Source: Nemertoderma westbladi (Eukaryota > Xenacoelomorpha > Nemertodermatida > Nemertodermatidae). Taken from it: a stretch of 56,761 nt of DNA. Both the position numbers and the translations under genes were made by a program. Under the pieces are notes generated by a model. That model was not told the DNA's origin and did not search any database. It saw only the letters and a program-made list of their open reading frames with translations. The DNA lies in contig JAUCBJ010009162.1 in assembly GCA_032718475.1 (NCBI GenBank), positions 1 to 56,761 on the forward strand. Direction: 5' to 3'. Below are positions 41,150 through 51,880 of this stretch, in pieces; within the stretch, counting starts at the first letter, position 1; every line of letters begins with the position of its first letter.

Positions 41150-42340
41150 GTCTGTATTGCGCAGAAAGAGTCCCGACTCAAACGGACTACAACGTCCAAT
41201 TAAGGCTGCATCTAGGTCCCTGGACAGGCAGTACTCTGTTAATCTACAGGAGCTAATAAACCAACAGGTTGATGCCATCAATGATGCCGGCGACATAGGG
41301 CAATCATCACAGGCATGGAAATCGACTTGCTTACTTGCTTACTTGAAATCGACTTGGGCGGAAAAGCCAATCAACAATGAAGGTTAAGGCAGAATCACCA
41401 GCCGATCGCCTCAATGGTTGGAAGGAAAGGATTGGTTGGAAAGCTCCTCAATAATACAGGGTATTGCCCGATAACTTTATAGAAGCAAAAGTGTCTGAGT
41501 CTGTACTCCCAGATATTCCCATTGGCGATATCTCCTTTGATGAAGTGAGGCTGCTGCAAAGAGCATTAAGACCAATCGTGCCAGTGGAGTAGATGGTGTT
41601 CCCCCTGGGATCTTTAAAGGTGTTAGGAGTTCATTTACCCCATCTTAGTAGACATGTACAAAACGATGAGAGTCCCAAGGAATGAAAACGAAAAGTTGGT
41701 GCCAGTTCACAAGAAGCGCAACCTGATATGGAATTTTTTGGGGAATCTCATTGATCTCGATTGCATCACTGCTAAACAATAGAATTCTATTAAATCGCAT
41801 CAGGGATCCCATTGAGAGACTGCTACGCGGAAATCATAATTTGTTCCGTAAAGGTCGTGGGACCATGTAGCCAATTTTGGCACTTAAAAGGATAATTGAA
41901 GAGTTATCAAAAGAGAAAGACAGACATCTGGCTGTTATCTTTGTTGACTTCTTCAAGGTCTTTGATTCAGTCTCTCGCTCACATATGTTAATCGTACTTT
42001 CATTTCAGGTTCACTATGTCAAGTACAATGCACAAATCTCCAACCAGACACTATATAAAATTGGAGGTTTCACATTGGTTTCCCTAAGCTTGACACTAAA
42101 ACAAAGCCGCCTCCGCTTTTGAGGACATAGTTTTCGCCGTGAGGACCAGCCTGTGCACATTCTAGTGCTTTGGCAGCCCCATGGAGAAAATATGCATGGT
42201 GGACAGCCCATAACTTTTGTGAGAAGACTCCTTGAAAGACACTGGCCTTGAAGATGCGAATAGTCTCTCGAAATTCATGGGGGATAGGGATTTGTGGCTG
42301 TGCAACTTTGTTGACAAGTCGGCATAGCATTCTTAATGCA
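41150..42340 (+). pseudogene. Non-LTR retrotransposon (LINE) ORF2 remnant, copy 1
   Basis: Several frames are needed. About 41160-41330 reads a linker rich in Arg/Gln. About 41385-41600 reads KAESPADRLNGWKE and ISFDEVRLL, the segment before the RT. About 41640-41990 is the fingers and palm (KRIIEELS, then IFVDFFKVFDSVSR, the motif A Asp). About 42040-42330 encodes the ORF2 tail (RLRF-GH-RR-DQP, then W-P-HG, G-P-TFV). Motif B, the catalytic YxDD and the thumb are missing, so there is an internal deletion near 42000. It carries frameshifts and stops throughout and is dead. It is the same family as 44345-44720. Confidence 0.65.
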
Positions 42341-42694
42341 TGATGCATTGCGTTTCCAATTGTGGATTGCATGGTGGTGACTAAATATTTTTGTTAAGCT
42401 GGTAAAGTTACACTGCCGCAGGCCGTTTATAGCTCTATGGTGCTCTGTTGTCTGTTTTTACGAGTCAGATAAAGATTTCATACCCATCACAAGAAACTAC
42501 ATTATGCAGTAAGTAATCTCTACTTTGGCTTTACATGGGAATTAGACTTGGAGTATAAGTGACCATATTCTACTGTTGGGTTTCATCTCGCTAGTCGGCT
42601 CTGCTATATCACCAAATCACCACAAGCTAAACATTACAATTTGATGTCCTACTTAAAGAATAAAGACACAGTCGACTGTTACTGAAATACTTAC
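42341..42694. other. No gene; includes intron sequence of the PAN gene at its right end
   Basis: No repeat or frame recognised. The donor GTAAGT at 42689-42694 marks the start of the second intron of the minus-strand PAN gene. Confidence 0.5.
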
Positions 42695-42866
42695 TGGTGG
42701 GCTTTCAGGCTTGAATTCATTAGCTGCACCATCACTAACGGCGACGTAATCGTATGCTTCGTTGCTTATTAGTTCAACATCTGGTACATCTTCTGCATAC
42801 TGATCGTTCAACTGACAGGTAGGTGGATTCTTCTTCCGATAGTTGAAAGACTTGCATTTTTTATTG
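42695..42866 (-). CDS. PAN/apple-domain secreted protein, exon 2
   Basis: The 172-nt exon lies between acceptor TTGTATTACAG and donor GTAAGT, and joins exon 1 in phase (2+1 bases) to complete a Ser codon. It encodes KKCKSFNYRKK, then PPTCQLND and, after an acidic stretch, YDYVAV. A Cys-x-Ser-Phe-x-Tyr followed by Cys-x-Leu is typical of the second half of PAN/apple domains, which mediate protein or carbohydrate binding outside the cell. It ends in phase 0. Later exons were not found with confidence. Confidence 0.6.
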
Positions 42867-42967
42867 CTGTAATACAAATTATTATGATGAATTTTCTATC
42901 TTAATAAATAATATTTCCTTCAGACAAAACGAAACGCCAAATAAAACATTATCTATGATATAGTTAC

Positions 42968-43191
42968 CTGAGGCACATGCGACTGCAATTTATTCTTGAG
43001 AGAGTTGACTTTGATATATTTCTGATAACGTGATTAATCAGCTGATGGTCTTCAGAAGAGCCATGGTAACCTTCACCGAAGGTGGTGTCTCTATAGCAAC
43101 TGACGCTTGATTCTCCTGCGCCATAACATATCCGAGTTCTCCAGTTCATCAATACGATGAATGTAGCGACGAAGTATTTACGATAAATCAT
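42968..43191 (-). CDS. PAN/apple-domain secreted protein, exon 1 (signal peptide)
   Basis: The ATG at 43189-43191 opens 74 codons that end at a donor (CTCAG/GTAACT). The first 25 residues (RKYFVATFIVLMNW) form a short hydrophobic signal peptide. A Cys-containing ectodomain then ends CSRMCLR, the first Cys pair of a PAN/apple fold whose rest lies in exon 2. The unspliced frame stops one codon after the donor, which supports splicing. This is the best candidate for a host gene in the window. The promoter and 5' UTR were not identified. Confidence 0.6.
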
Positions 43192-44344
43192 ACTGAATGC
43201 ACCGCAGCGACAGAAACCGTTTTAAAAAATCAAGTATTTTTAAAATCAAGTATTAGATTATACTTATTATACTTGAATTATACACCAGTACAGCAGTATT
43301 CACATAAAATACTCTGAAGGTTATTTATGGGCAGCATATTATTCTAAATCCTTCTAATACTGGAAAATAACAACACAATCTTGAAGAAGCTCGTGATTGA
43401 TTGGTTATGGTTAATGCCCGCTATACTATGATTGGAGGTTTAAACAGGAATTTTGACAGTGTAATACTGTGGAGATCTGGTACTCGTTGCGTGAATCTTT
43501 ACACGATGGGACACTTTTTGCCCAAGAATAAAAATAACTTTAATCAGATTGGGTTAAGATTGGGTCCAGTTTGGGTTCAGATATGTCTGAAGTGCTATCC
43601 TTTCAAATTAACTCCAATTATGAAATATTAGTTTGTGTAAAAATTGAATAAATAAAATAAAATTAAATATTTAAATTTGTTTTTATTTTATTTCATTTAT
43701 TCAATTTTTATTGAATACAAAAGGCATAACGTTTTAAAAAATGTTGCATCAAGAGTTCCTTACAAACAGCAAACTTCTGTCCAAATGTCCAGAAACTTAT
43801 TGCAGATCCCCTCTCAATCGTGAGACTTTGGTTGCAGTCTCTAATTACAGCAAAAAATGTGAGGGGGACTAGGTTTGCTGGACACTCTCAGCAACATTGC
43901 TCAACACAAGTCTCATGAGAATTTTAGTGTCTGAGGATGGGATACATTAATTGCTGTAACTGTAACATTTTAGCAAGTTATATTCCCAGCAACATTGTTA
44001 AAAACTACTTGTTAAATTTTCTATTATTTAGGCCTAATACTTGGTCGGACAGTAGAGTAGATCTGCTATTAACTCATCTATACTTCTTCAGCCGCCCACT
44101 ACTGATTCGCAATTTCCGTTCAAGCAGAATAGTTGATATAAGTTGTATGAGACATGTGTTGTCTCCAGCTGATGTTTAGTGTTGACCTTTAGTAGTCTTG
44201 TGTAACGACCATCAATTATTTGATAGTGTTCAAGCTTCCTTTTAAATTAAAATTCATGTATTCATTCGGTTTTGGTAACATTTATGTTCAATCCAATGCC
44301 CTTCGAAGCTGGCCCCCCAATAGTACGCGTATGCGTAAATACCT
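43192..44344. other. Intergenic; contains a long AT hairpin
   Basis: No gene recognised. At 43637-43712 the sequence AAATTGAATAAATAAAATAAAA is followed, after about 20 bases, by its near-exact inverse TTTTATTTTATTTCATTTATTCAATTT, a potential long hairpin. Confidence 0.6.
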
Positions 44345-44720
44345 GAGTGTTTAAAGCTCATCTATCCCATCATAGTAGACATGTACCGAACAACAAGAGT
44401 CCCACAAGAAATGAAAACAAATAAGTTGGTGCCAGTTCCCAAGAAGGGCAACCAAACACTCTATGGTTCTTTTCGGGGAATCTCATTGATCTCGATTGCT
44501 GCAAAGCTATACAATATAATTCTATTAAATCGCATCAGGGATCCCATTGAGAGACTGCTCCGTGGAAATCAGAATGGGTTCCGTAAAGGTCGTGGGACCA
44601 TGGAGCCCAATTTGGCACTTAGAAGGATAATTGAAGAGTTATCAAAAAAGAAAGACAGGCATCTGGCTGTTATCTTTGTTGACTTCTTCAAGGCCTTTGA
44701 TTCAGTCTCTCGCTCACTGT
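44345..44720 (+). pseudogene. LINE ORF2 remnant, copy 2 (RT fingers and palm A)
   Basis: An open frame of 113 codons reads LVPVPKKGNQTLYGSFRG, then SLISIAAKLYNIILLNRI, NGFRKGRGT, and IFVDFFKAFDSVSR (motif A). These are the fingers and first palm motif of a non-LTR reverse transcriptase. It is better preserved than the copy at 41.6-42.0 kb and about 90 percent identical to it in the shared part. The frame ends soon after the motif A Asp, and no YxDD follows, so the copy is truncated at its 3' side. Confidence 0.75.
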
Positions 44721-45960
44721 AAAAGCTTTTGCGGATATAATCAGTCCCCCTCGCCCGCAAGGTACCGTTATAGGTGTTTTAACGGACATAAAAGTCATTC
44801 TTCTATATGTGTGCTTTGGCGGACATGGTAAGGCAAAAAACCCGCAATGCGTCAAATACCCTGGCACAGCTTAGCCTTGATGATTCAGATTACGACATCT
44901 AACAGCTGGTTGCTGACATGGAAACGGCCATTGGACACATGGTTCTTTGTTTAGCTTAACAGCCAATCAGAGCGATTTTTTCTGTCGATGTGGAGATATT
45001 TGGCAGATCGTGCTAGGAGTGTTCAGTCTTACTGTTTTTCTTGATACTGTTGTGTTGTTTCTATCTAGGCCAGGAACACCTGCTCTAGAGTCAATTCGTT
45101 TCAGACTTTAGAAGAAACATTAGTAGGCTTAGATTATAGAGCGTATAACTGTTATCGGTCCAGTACAATCAGTGCAATCAGCAGTAGTCTTATATCACTG
45201 CAACATACATTATTATACTGCTATTTACTGTTGTGTTATGGTTGAATATTATTATCTGGAGAACATCTATAAAGAACCCAAATTTCCCAATTTTCTTGAT
45301 ACACTACAGGTTAGAGAGACGGGTTACATATAGCGATTGTGACTTATATTATTGTGGTTTGTAGTGAATTTAATGCTATTTGATAAGCACTACATGAGTC
45401 AGTTGCTGTTCTCTTTATATATGATAAAATTCATTGACGGTCGGCAAATTAGTGAGCAGTATTGTGTGTTAAAGGTAGTGTGCATGATTGTGACTGATAA
45501 CTAAGCATTTCCTAAAGAATGCGCCTCATACGTGAATCATAAGCCTTACCGACTTACCGTTGTGTTTAGTATAAGTCATATCTCTGTTTACCTAGATAGA
45601 GCGCCACATCCTAAAGGAACTGTTAATATTTCCCGAAAGTGAATAATATTGGTCAGAAATTATTTATTAACGATCAATCGAATAATACAGTAAGCTTACA
45701 CTGCAATAACAATCTAAGCCCTCCGAATCCAGTCTCCCGGGTATATCCAGCGGGTGAATGGACGCGCACTAGGCTGGCTTCGGCTAATGTTGTATTTATT
45801 GGTATTAAATACTTGTCATTTTCTAAAGTCTATTTATAAACCAAAGACATATAAATTTTGGCAGGTTAAACTGCTAAAGGTCTTCAAAAGCGCGTACAAT
45901 AACAGTTATTGTCTTTGTTGCAGTAAGCAATAAAGTTGAAAGTACCGGTCGACCGGTAAA
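44721..45960. other. No gene recognised
   Basis: No long frame or repeat. A short open stretch near 44808-44900 (plus) ends LDDSDYDI but matches nothing I know. This region and the next 2.2 kb might contain an LTR and leader of the retroelement behind the Gag-like ORF at 48217, but no second LTR is present to prove it. Confidence 0.35.
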
Positions 45961-46165
45961 CCTGAACCGGTACTGCTGTAGGTCCGTAGGCCCAACTGCC
46001 AGAATCGGTACTGCTGTAGGTCCGTAGGCCCAACTGCTTGAATCGGTACTGCTGTAGGTCCGTAGGCCCAACTGCTTGAACCGGTACTGCTGTAGGTCCG
46101 TAGGCCTAACTGCCAGAATCGGTACTGCTGTAGGTCCGTAGGCCCAACTGTCCTAACCGGTACTT
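45961..46165. repeat. 41-bp tandem repeat, five copies
   Basis: The unit is GGTACTGCTGTAGGTCCGTA followed by GGCCCAACTGC and a variable CAGAATC/TTGAACC. Frames through it on the minus strand are repeat artefacts. Confidence 0.9.
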
Positions 46166-46319
46166 CCAGTATAAGTACATTAGTATTATTCGATTTTGAT
46201 TATTGTATACCCGTAGGTCTCGATATTAAATCGGGGACGCCTGGTTTTTATTGGGATTTTACTTAGGTCTATTTCTGTCAGTTTAATTTCCTAGTAAGTT
46301 AATATTGAGCTGAAGACGT

Positions 46320-46900
46320 GTAAGTCTGCTCAGATTGTTCAGATAACTGTAGGCCGGACTGTTGTCGGATTGTTGTTGGGTTTGGAGAGATTACGGCGTG
46401 TGTAGAGTTTGTCTGATAAAGTGCCAGTTAGTAAGTTGGGGCAGCCAGAGCTGTAAGGTCAATCCCCTCTTAAAGAATAAGTCGTACTACCGTGTTAGAA
46501 CGCATACTAACTAACCATTTTGGAATCTGCACATACTGTAGTTTATTTAGGCTTGACAGTATTCTGCCAGCGTTTTGGCCTGTGTTTGTTTGTGTGGTCT
46601 GTTCAGGTACCGTAATAGTTATTGCTCAGATATTTTGTAGGCTGGATTGTTGTCTAGCTATTATTAGGTCTGAAGAGATTGCTGCGTGTGTGGAGTTTGT
46701 CTGATGAAGTGCCAGTTAGTAAGTTGGGGCAGCCAGAGCTGTAAGGTCAATCCCCTCTTAAAGAATAAGTCGTACTACCGTGTTAGAACGCATACTAACT
46801 AACCATTTCGGAATCTACACATACTGTAGTTTACTTAGGCTTGGTGGTAGTCTGCCAGCGTTTGGTTTGTATTTTGTTTGAGTATTCTGTACGGGTAGCG
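46320..46900. repeat. Tandem duplication, about 288-bp unit, two copies
   Basis: From GTCTGATAAAGTGCCAG (46411) and GTCTGATGAAGTGCCAG (46699) about 150 bp are nearly identical. Flanking parts, the GATTGTTGT stretch upstream and TCTGCCAGCG downstream, are more diverged. The unit resembles a duplicated regulatory or LTR segment. Confidence 0.8.
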
Positions 46901-48216
46901 TAAAATTTATTATTCAGAGTTTATGCGATTATTCGCAACATTCATGTCCCCAAGTTTATTCCTACAGTAATTGTGTTTGTTACACATACCGTTATAGTTA
47001 AATTAACCCCGGTACTACACGGGCTGCTTGGCGTAGGTAAAGACTGGTGACTTTGTGCTCCGGTCACTCCAGCAGATGCCGTGGTTCTTTTAACTGTTCA
47101 AGTATATTTAACTGCTAGTTATCTGTTTTTAATAAGTACTTGTACCTAATTTAGGGTTTGGTGTACAGTGCTTTCCGAAAGTAATTAGTGTGTAGGCAGT
47201 GTATTGTGTTGTAAAGTGGTTAATAGGCACGTTGGATCTGGTAGTCCGCGGTAATTAACTTCCAGGTAGGAACACTCCGTGATACATAACGTAGTACCTA
47301 TAGCGATACGGCTATAGGTCGTCAGGCGGTGGTATTTTTCCTATCTGGACAGTGCAATATATTTACTACTACTTATTATTTTCAAATACCGTAGTACCCT
47401 GTCCGTTGTAATAACCAGAAGTTCTAACCCTTTGTTAGGCTGGTTTGTAGACTTCCTGTAAAATTACCCTAAAATTTCGTACGTAATATTTTTGTTGTGT
47501 TTAATTAGAGAATTAATCTCACCCGTATCGTAAGTAATTTGTAGTATTAAGTAACTTAGGTAAATTAGAATTATCTGTTTTAGTGTCCCATAAGTAGCAC
47601 TTCACTGAGAGCGCACAGCTTCTGTGTAGTGACTTCCCCCAGAAATAATAACATTTATTTCAAATATTGACAAAAAACCCATTTTAAACGGGTATATAAA
47701 TATTATAAATCAACTCAAACGATTTATAAATAGTAGGCCTGCCATACAACAACTAGGTCTCAATATCAGTTGGACTACTGCTTAAATAACGGTAATAAAG
47801 TAAGTTAAAGTAACCAAGTAACCCTAAAATATTCAGAAATTCAATTATTCTAAAATAATTGACATACCGGTATTTACCATAGGCTTATTATATTTATTTC
47901 TATAAATTTGGGCTGAAATCATACCGGTATTCTGTAATTAATTCTAGTTCATAATTATACTTATATATACTATAAGTGTAAGCTGCATACCGGTATTCAC
48001 GATAGGCCTATTATATATTTATATATATTTGTGCTAAAATTATATACCGGTACTCTGTGACAAACCTAGTTTACAATACTTATATATACTATAAGTGTAT
48101 ACCGGTATTCTAATATACTGTAATAAATTACCGGTACTAGGCCAACGGTCATACTGAATTACTAGACTTGCTTTAACTGTAACTATAGCAGTAAGCATTC
48201 AACTGTATAGCTAAAC
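46901..48216. other. Leader-like region upstream of the Gag-like ORF
   Basis: No gene. A diverged repeat of about 100 bp, TATAAGTGTA and CATACCGGTATTC linked by GCCTATTATAT, occurs near 47860-47950, 47955-48060 and 48075-48125. The start codon at 48217 has a good context (A at -3). Confidence 0.45.
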
Positions 48217-50562
48217 ATGTCTGACACCCAGCAAAACCTGTCAGACAGTCTAATCGATACAACCATCTGTGACACAGATAGGAGTGTGGAGCGATTAAGA
48301 AAGGAGTTCAGCTCACCTCCTACTGAAAGAAAGGTCATCCCTCCAGTAGTAGTATCAGACCCTAAGCTAATCCAACACCGTAGGTCTATCATCGGCACTC
48401 GGGCCCAAGTCAAACGGAACCAGGAAGCAGCTGTCCAACAGCAGCAACATCCTAGTCAAGAAACTTGTTCCCAGCGATCCGATAGCTCCAGTAGTTCGGA
48501 TACTGTAGAGCTGACCCCCGAACGCGGAGTGCAGATGGCGGCTACAGCCTACTCGGATCCCCTTCTCACCCTTCCTGCCGCAGTGCTAACTACTATATTG
48601 ATTGCGGTGGAGGAACATCAAGCCGATTGGGCGAGAAGTAAGCGAGCGACCCAAGATAGTTATGCGGGATACGCCAGGAAAGATTTGATGTCTATTGTCG
48701 AGTCACAATGGAACTTTCCCGGACCCGGACTCCCGTTAGATTTGTCCGAAGCTACTTGGGAAGACATACACAGGATGGGAGTGACTAAAGATACAATGGA
48801 TCCAGCTGTTTGGAAGAGGTCGGCAGCAGGATATGTGCAGGGATTCTTCGGCTCCTTAGAGCGATTGGAAGAACAACTGTTTCGACAACCCCAAGGACCT
48901 CAAGAGCAGGAAGAGCTGCTATATCAAGTACGCGAAAGAACCCTACGCATTAGACTAATCCTATCAGCCTTTGAGGAAACTTCCAAAAGAAGACAGGACA
49001 CGTCGCTGCAGGTTGCTGTCAAGACTTGGTTCCAGCGGGTAGGTCTCAAAGTACAAGAAATGGCCCAGTGGAAATCCCAGCTGGCTGAGAGACCAACCTA
49101 TGAAGAACCAACAGATGCCACCCTTTCTCAAGAGGAAAGCGAAGGGATAGCAGAGAGACCGCGAACGAGAGACGCCATCGACATCTATCTGTCAGACTAT
49201 CAACGCTTCTTGGGTGATGAAGAGTTGAGGAGACGACTGGCTGGACTTCGCCCCAATAGTGAAGGAACCAAGCTTGTGTTGGACTCAATCGATGCGGAAA
49301 TGTCAGCTGCAAATCAAGCTAAATTTGATGAAAAACTCCGCCTCGCTAGAGTCCAAGAAGAACAAGTAAAGAAAAAACGGATAGAGGACAGAAAGGCAGT
49401 AGCAGCGGCGAAAGCGGCAGCGTCAGTGGAAGAGGCAAAGGCGGCAGCGGCAGTGGAAGCGGCAAAGGCAGTAGCAAAAGCGGTAGCAGCGGCAGTGGAA
49501 GAGGCAGAAGCAAAAGCGGCAGCGGCAGTGGAAGCGGCCAAAGCAGCAGCAGCAATGGCATTGGCAGAAGCAGAACAGAGGGCATCTGAAAAGACCACAC
49601 AACTGGAGTTGGAAAATCTTCAAGAGACGCAAGATTGCATAAATAAACAGTTAACTGCTAGTCAAATGCAGATGAGGAGTCGATCTACTCCCAAGCGCCA
49701 AGGATACACATCATCGGAGGAAGGCGAGACCACCGATCCTGAAGGCGGAGGAAATAGATCTCGTCTAAGCAGGCGTAGAAAAACATCTCACCGTCACAAA
49801 TTACCTGATTTGCCCCCGGCGGTTAGAAGACAACTAACTAGCACAGACTTAGGTAGTACAGATCCCACAGACCAAATTATTAAGGTCAAAAGACTCCCTA
49901 CCATAGTTGATGAGCCTGAAATAATTAGGCCTGTCGTTCCCAAATCCACTCCTGTGCTAGAGACCCCTGTACTTCCAGAACTTAACTCTACATTTCATTT
50001 ACACAGTACTACACTGCCTGTACCAGGTAGAACAGTCCATGAGAATAACCCTGTCCTGGAAGCTGAGAGAGAAATAAAAGATTTGTCTCCCGTCGTCCCA
50101 CGTCAGCCCGCTACAATGTTGGCGACTCCCGCTTCGGCGGTCGAGTGGGTAGAGGAGGGACGGCGGGGGATGAATCTCCTGCTCGGACAGATGCAGGAGA
50201 CTGTCCACCAACTTAAGGGAACAGTAAGGGAAGGTAGGGCCGAATTGCAAGAAATGCAGCAAAGTATCGCGCTAGAACGCGACAAATTAGTCAATATACA
50301 AAAGGGTATACCAATACCCCCTGTAACATTGTGTCAACCTGTTAGGTCTGAAGTATTACTTGCGCAAGGTGTGGAGCCTACATGCATCTATACTGCTAGT
50401 GAAGTAGAAACTCCTATAGCAAACCCTATTAAGGGTGATTATAAACCTGTTGTTAATGATATTCCCTATAGACCTGATAATGATCCGAGAAGTTTATATA
50501 CCGATAATTCGATATTAAATAACACGATGGCCCAAGAAAGCTTTACGCGAGTAGTAGGCTAA
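48217..50562 (+). CDS. Gag-like protein of an orphan retroelement (or unknown host gene)
   Basis: 781 codons from a well-placed ATG, with no stops. Features: a Ser/Gln-rich N-terminal region; a helical globular part at about 100-300 (VRERTLRIRLILSAFEE, KTWFQRVGLKVQEMA); an Ala-rich coiled coil at about 390-450 built on repeats of VEAAKAAAA; an Arg/Ser-rich basic stretch near 490-530; a Pro-rich region; and a second coiled coil at about 665-700. There is no zinc knuckle and no protease. This order (long disordered N-terminus, helical domain, charged coiled coil, basic linker) resembles Gag of BEL/Pao-type elements, including the one at 23.8-27.6 kb, but no homologous block could be aligned by eye. 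No pol follows. It could also be a host gene. Confidence 0.5.
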   Translation: MSDTQQNLSDSLIDTTICDTDRSVERLRKEFSSPPTERKVIPPVVVSDPKLIQHRRSIIGTRAQVKRNQEAAVQQQQHPSQETCSQRSDSSSSSDTVELTPERGVQMAATAYSDPLLTLPAAVLTTILIAVEEHQADWARSKRATQDSYAGYARKDLMSIVESQWNFPGPGLPLDLSEATWEDIHRMGVTKDTMDPAVWKRSAAGYVQGFFGSLERLEEQLFRQPQGPQEQEELLYQVRERTLRIRLILSAFEETSKRRQDTSLQVAVKTWFQRVGLKVQEMAQWKSQLAERPTYEEPTDATLSQEESEGIAERPRTRDAIDIYLSDYQRFLGDEELRRRLAGLRPNSEGTKLVLDSIDAEMSAANQAKFDEKLRLARVQEEQVKKKRIEDRKAVAAAKAAASVEEAKAAAAVEAAKAVAKAVAAAVEEAEAKAAAAVEAAKAAAAMALAEAEQRASEKTTQLELENLQETQDCINKQLTASQMQMRSRSTPKRQGYTSSEEGETTDPEGGGNRSRLSRRRKTSHRHKLPDLPPAVRRQLTSTDLGSTDPTDQIIKVKRLPTIVDEPEIIRPVVPKSTPVLETPVLPELNSTFHLHSTTLPVPGRTVHENNPVLEAEREIKDLSPVVPRQPATMLATPASAVEWVEEGRRGMNLLLGQMQETVHQLKGTVREGRAELQEMQQSIALERDKLVNIQKGIPIPPVTLCQPVRSEVLLAQGVEPTCIYTASEVETPIANPIKGDYKPVVNDIPYRPDNDPRSLYTDNSILNNTMAQESFTRVVG

Positions 50563-50645
50563 ACAACGTGATTGAGACAGCGTCTGCCATAGTCTACCAT
50601 GTTAAAGAATTTGCCGAACGGCTCTTGCCCCGCCTACTTACTATG
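50535..50645 (+). pseudogene. Frame-shifted continuation of the Gag-like ORF
   Basis: In the frame one base back from the 781-codon ORF, overlapping its end, the sequence reads RLNNVIETASAIVYHVKEF and then dissolves into a repeated CCCGCCTACTTACTATG stretch. The helical, unbiased composition suggests the original protein was longer and that an indel near 50535 created the present stop. Confidence 0.35.
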
Positions 50646-51800
50646 ATTACTATTGTTGCCCCACCCACTTACTATGGTTACCATGGTTACCATTGTGCAT
50701 ATGTAACATATGTCACAGCTGTGTATATATGTGACATACGCGGTATAAGACCAGTTTGCAGGCGGAAGTAATTTAATTAATTCGTGTCTACCGGTCGGCG
50801 TTTGACCTTGAACCGCAATAGGTAAAACCCAATATAGTAAGTGGGTTGCAGACGTTTGTTATTATAAAAGTCTTTAACATGATTTGATTATTCTACCTAT
50901 GGGGCGAGCCATGAAGTGAGTGATAGCGTCGAAGTGTGAGTGATAGCGCCGAAGTAAGGTTATGACGCAACAACTAAAAAAGGTAAATAAACACAGACTT
51001 ATGGGGGCGAGCCGTGAAGTGAGTTCTTCCTCATCCACAACATCATTACCACTACCACCATCACCCGACGTCCCCTTCATTCCTTTCCAACATTGAAAAA
51101 ATGGGGCGAGCCATGAAGCGAGTGAAGCCTTAGCATATGGGCACCATTAATGATTTGTGGGGCGAGCTACGGTGAAGTAAGGTTATTGTATTTTAATGAT
51201 TTGATAAGGTTATAGTATTTATAATAATATTATTTTAATTTGATTATTCTACCTATGGGGCGAGCCATGAAGTGAGTGATAGCATCGAAGTAAAGGTTAT
51301 TGTATTCAACTAACGACAGCCTATCACCACGCAACAACCTATGGGGCGAGCCATGAAGTGAGTGATAGCATCGAAGTAAGGTTATTGTATTTATACTTAT
51401 CACTATGCAACAAGTTGTGGGGCGAGCCACGAAGTGAGTATAAGGTTATAGTATTTATAATATTATTTTAATTTGATTATTCTACCTATGGGGCGAGCCA
51501 TGAAGTGAGTGATAGCATCGAAGTAAGGTTAATTTAATTTGATCATTTACTTAAATCCGACGCCGCTTTATTTAAAAATTTCTCCCACCACCCCACCCGC
51601 TTATCCCGCTATCACCATCTGCCCAATCTTCTTCCGCATCCACAACATCATTACCACTACCACCATCACCCGACATCCCCTTCATTCCTTTCCAACATTG
51701 AAAAAATGGGGCGAGCCATGAAGCGAGTGAAGCCTTAGCATATGGGCACCATTAATGAGTTGTGGGGCGAGCTACGGCGAAGTATGGTTATTGTATTTAT
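50646..51800. repeat. Cluster of GGGGCGAGCC repeats with broken copies of a gene's 3' end
   Basis: Ten or more copies of TGGGGCGAGCCATGAAGTGAG, many followed by TGATAGCATCGAAG, lie near 50902, 51003, 51102, 51160, 51256, 51341, 51419, 51489, 51706 and 51762. Between them, at about 51020-51092 and 51590-51693, are minus-strand copies of the 3' end of the acidic coiled-coil ORF at 51881, each truncated at an in-gene MLE codon and joined to the repeat. The array is thus a set of partial tandem copies of that gene's tail and 3' flank. Confidence 0.75.
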
Positions 51801-51880
51801 AATATTATCATTATACCAACAAATTTGATTATTATACTTAAATCCATCACCATTACTATTTTAAAATTTCTTCCACCAAC

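Noticed and set aside
49314-49632. Several Ala- and Leu-rich minus-strand frames
   Set aside because: Antisense shadows of the Ala-rich coiled coil of the Gag-like ORF.
50568-50771. Independent 67-codon gene
   Set aside because: Only the first part is protein-like, and it fits better as a frame-shifted end of the Gag-like ORF. The rest is repeat.
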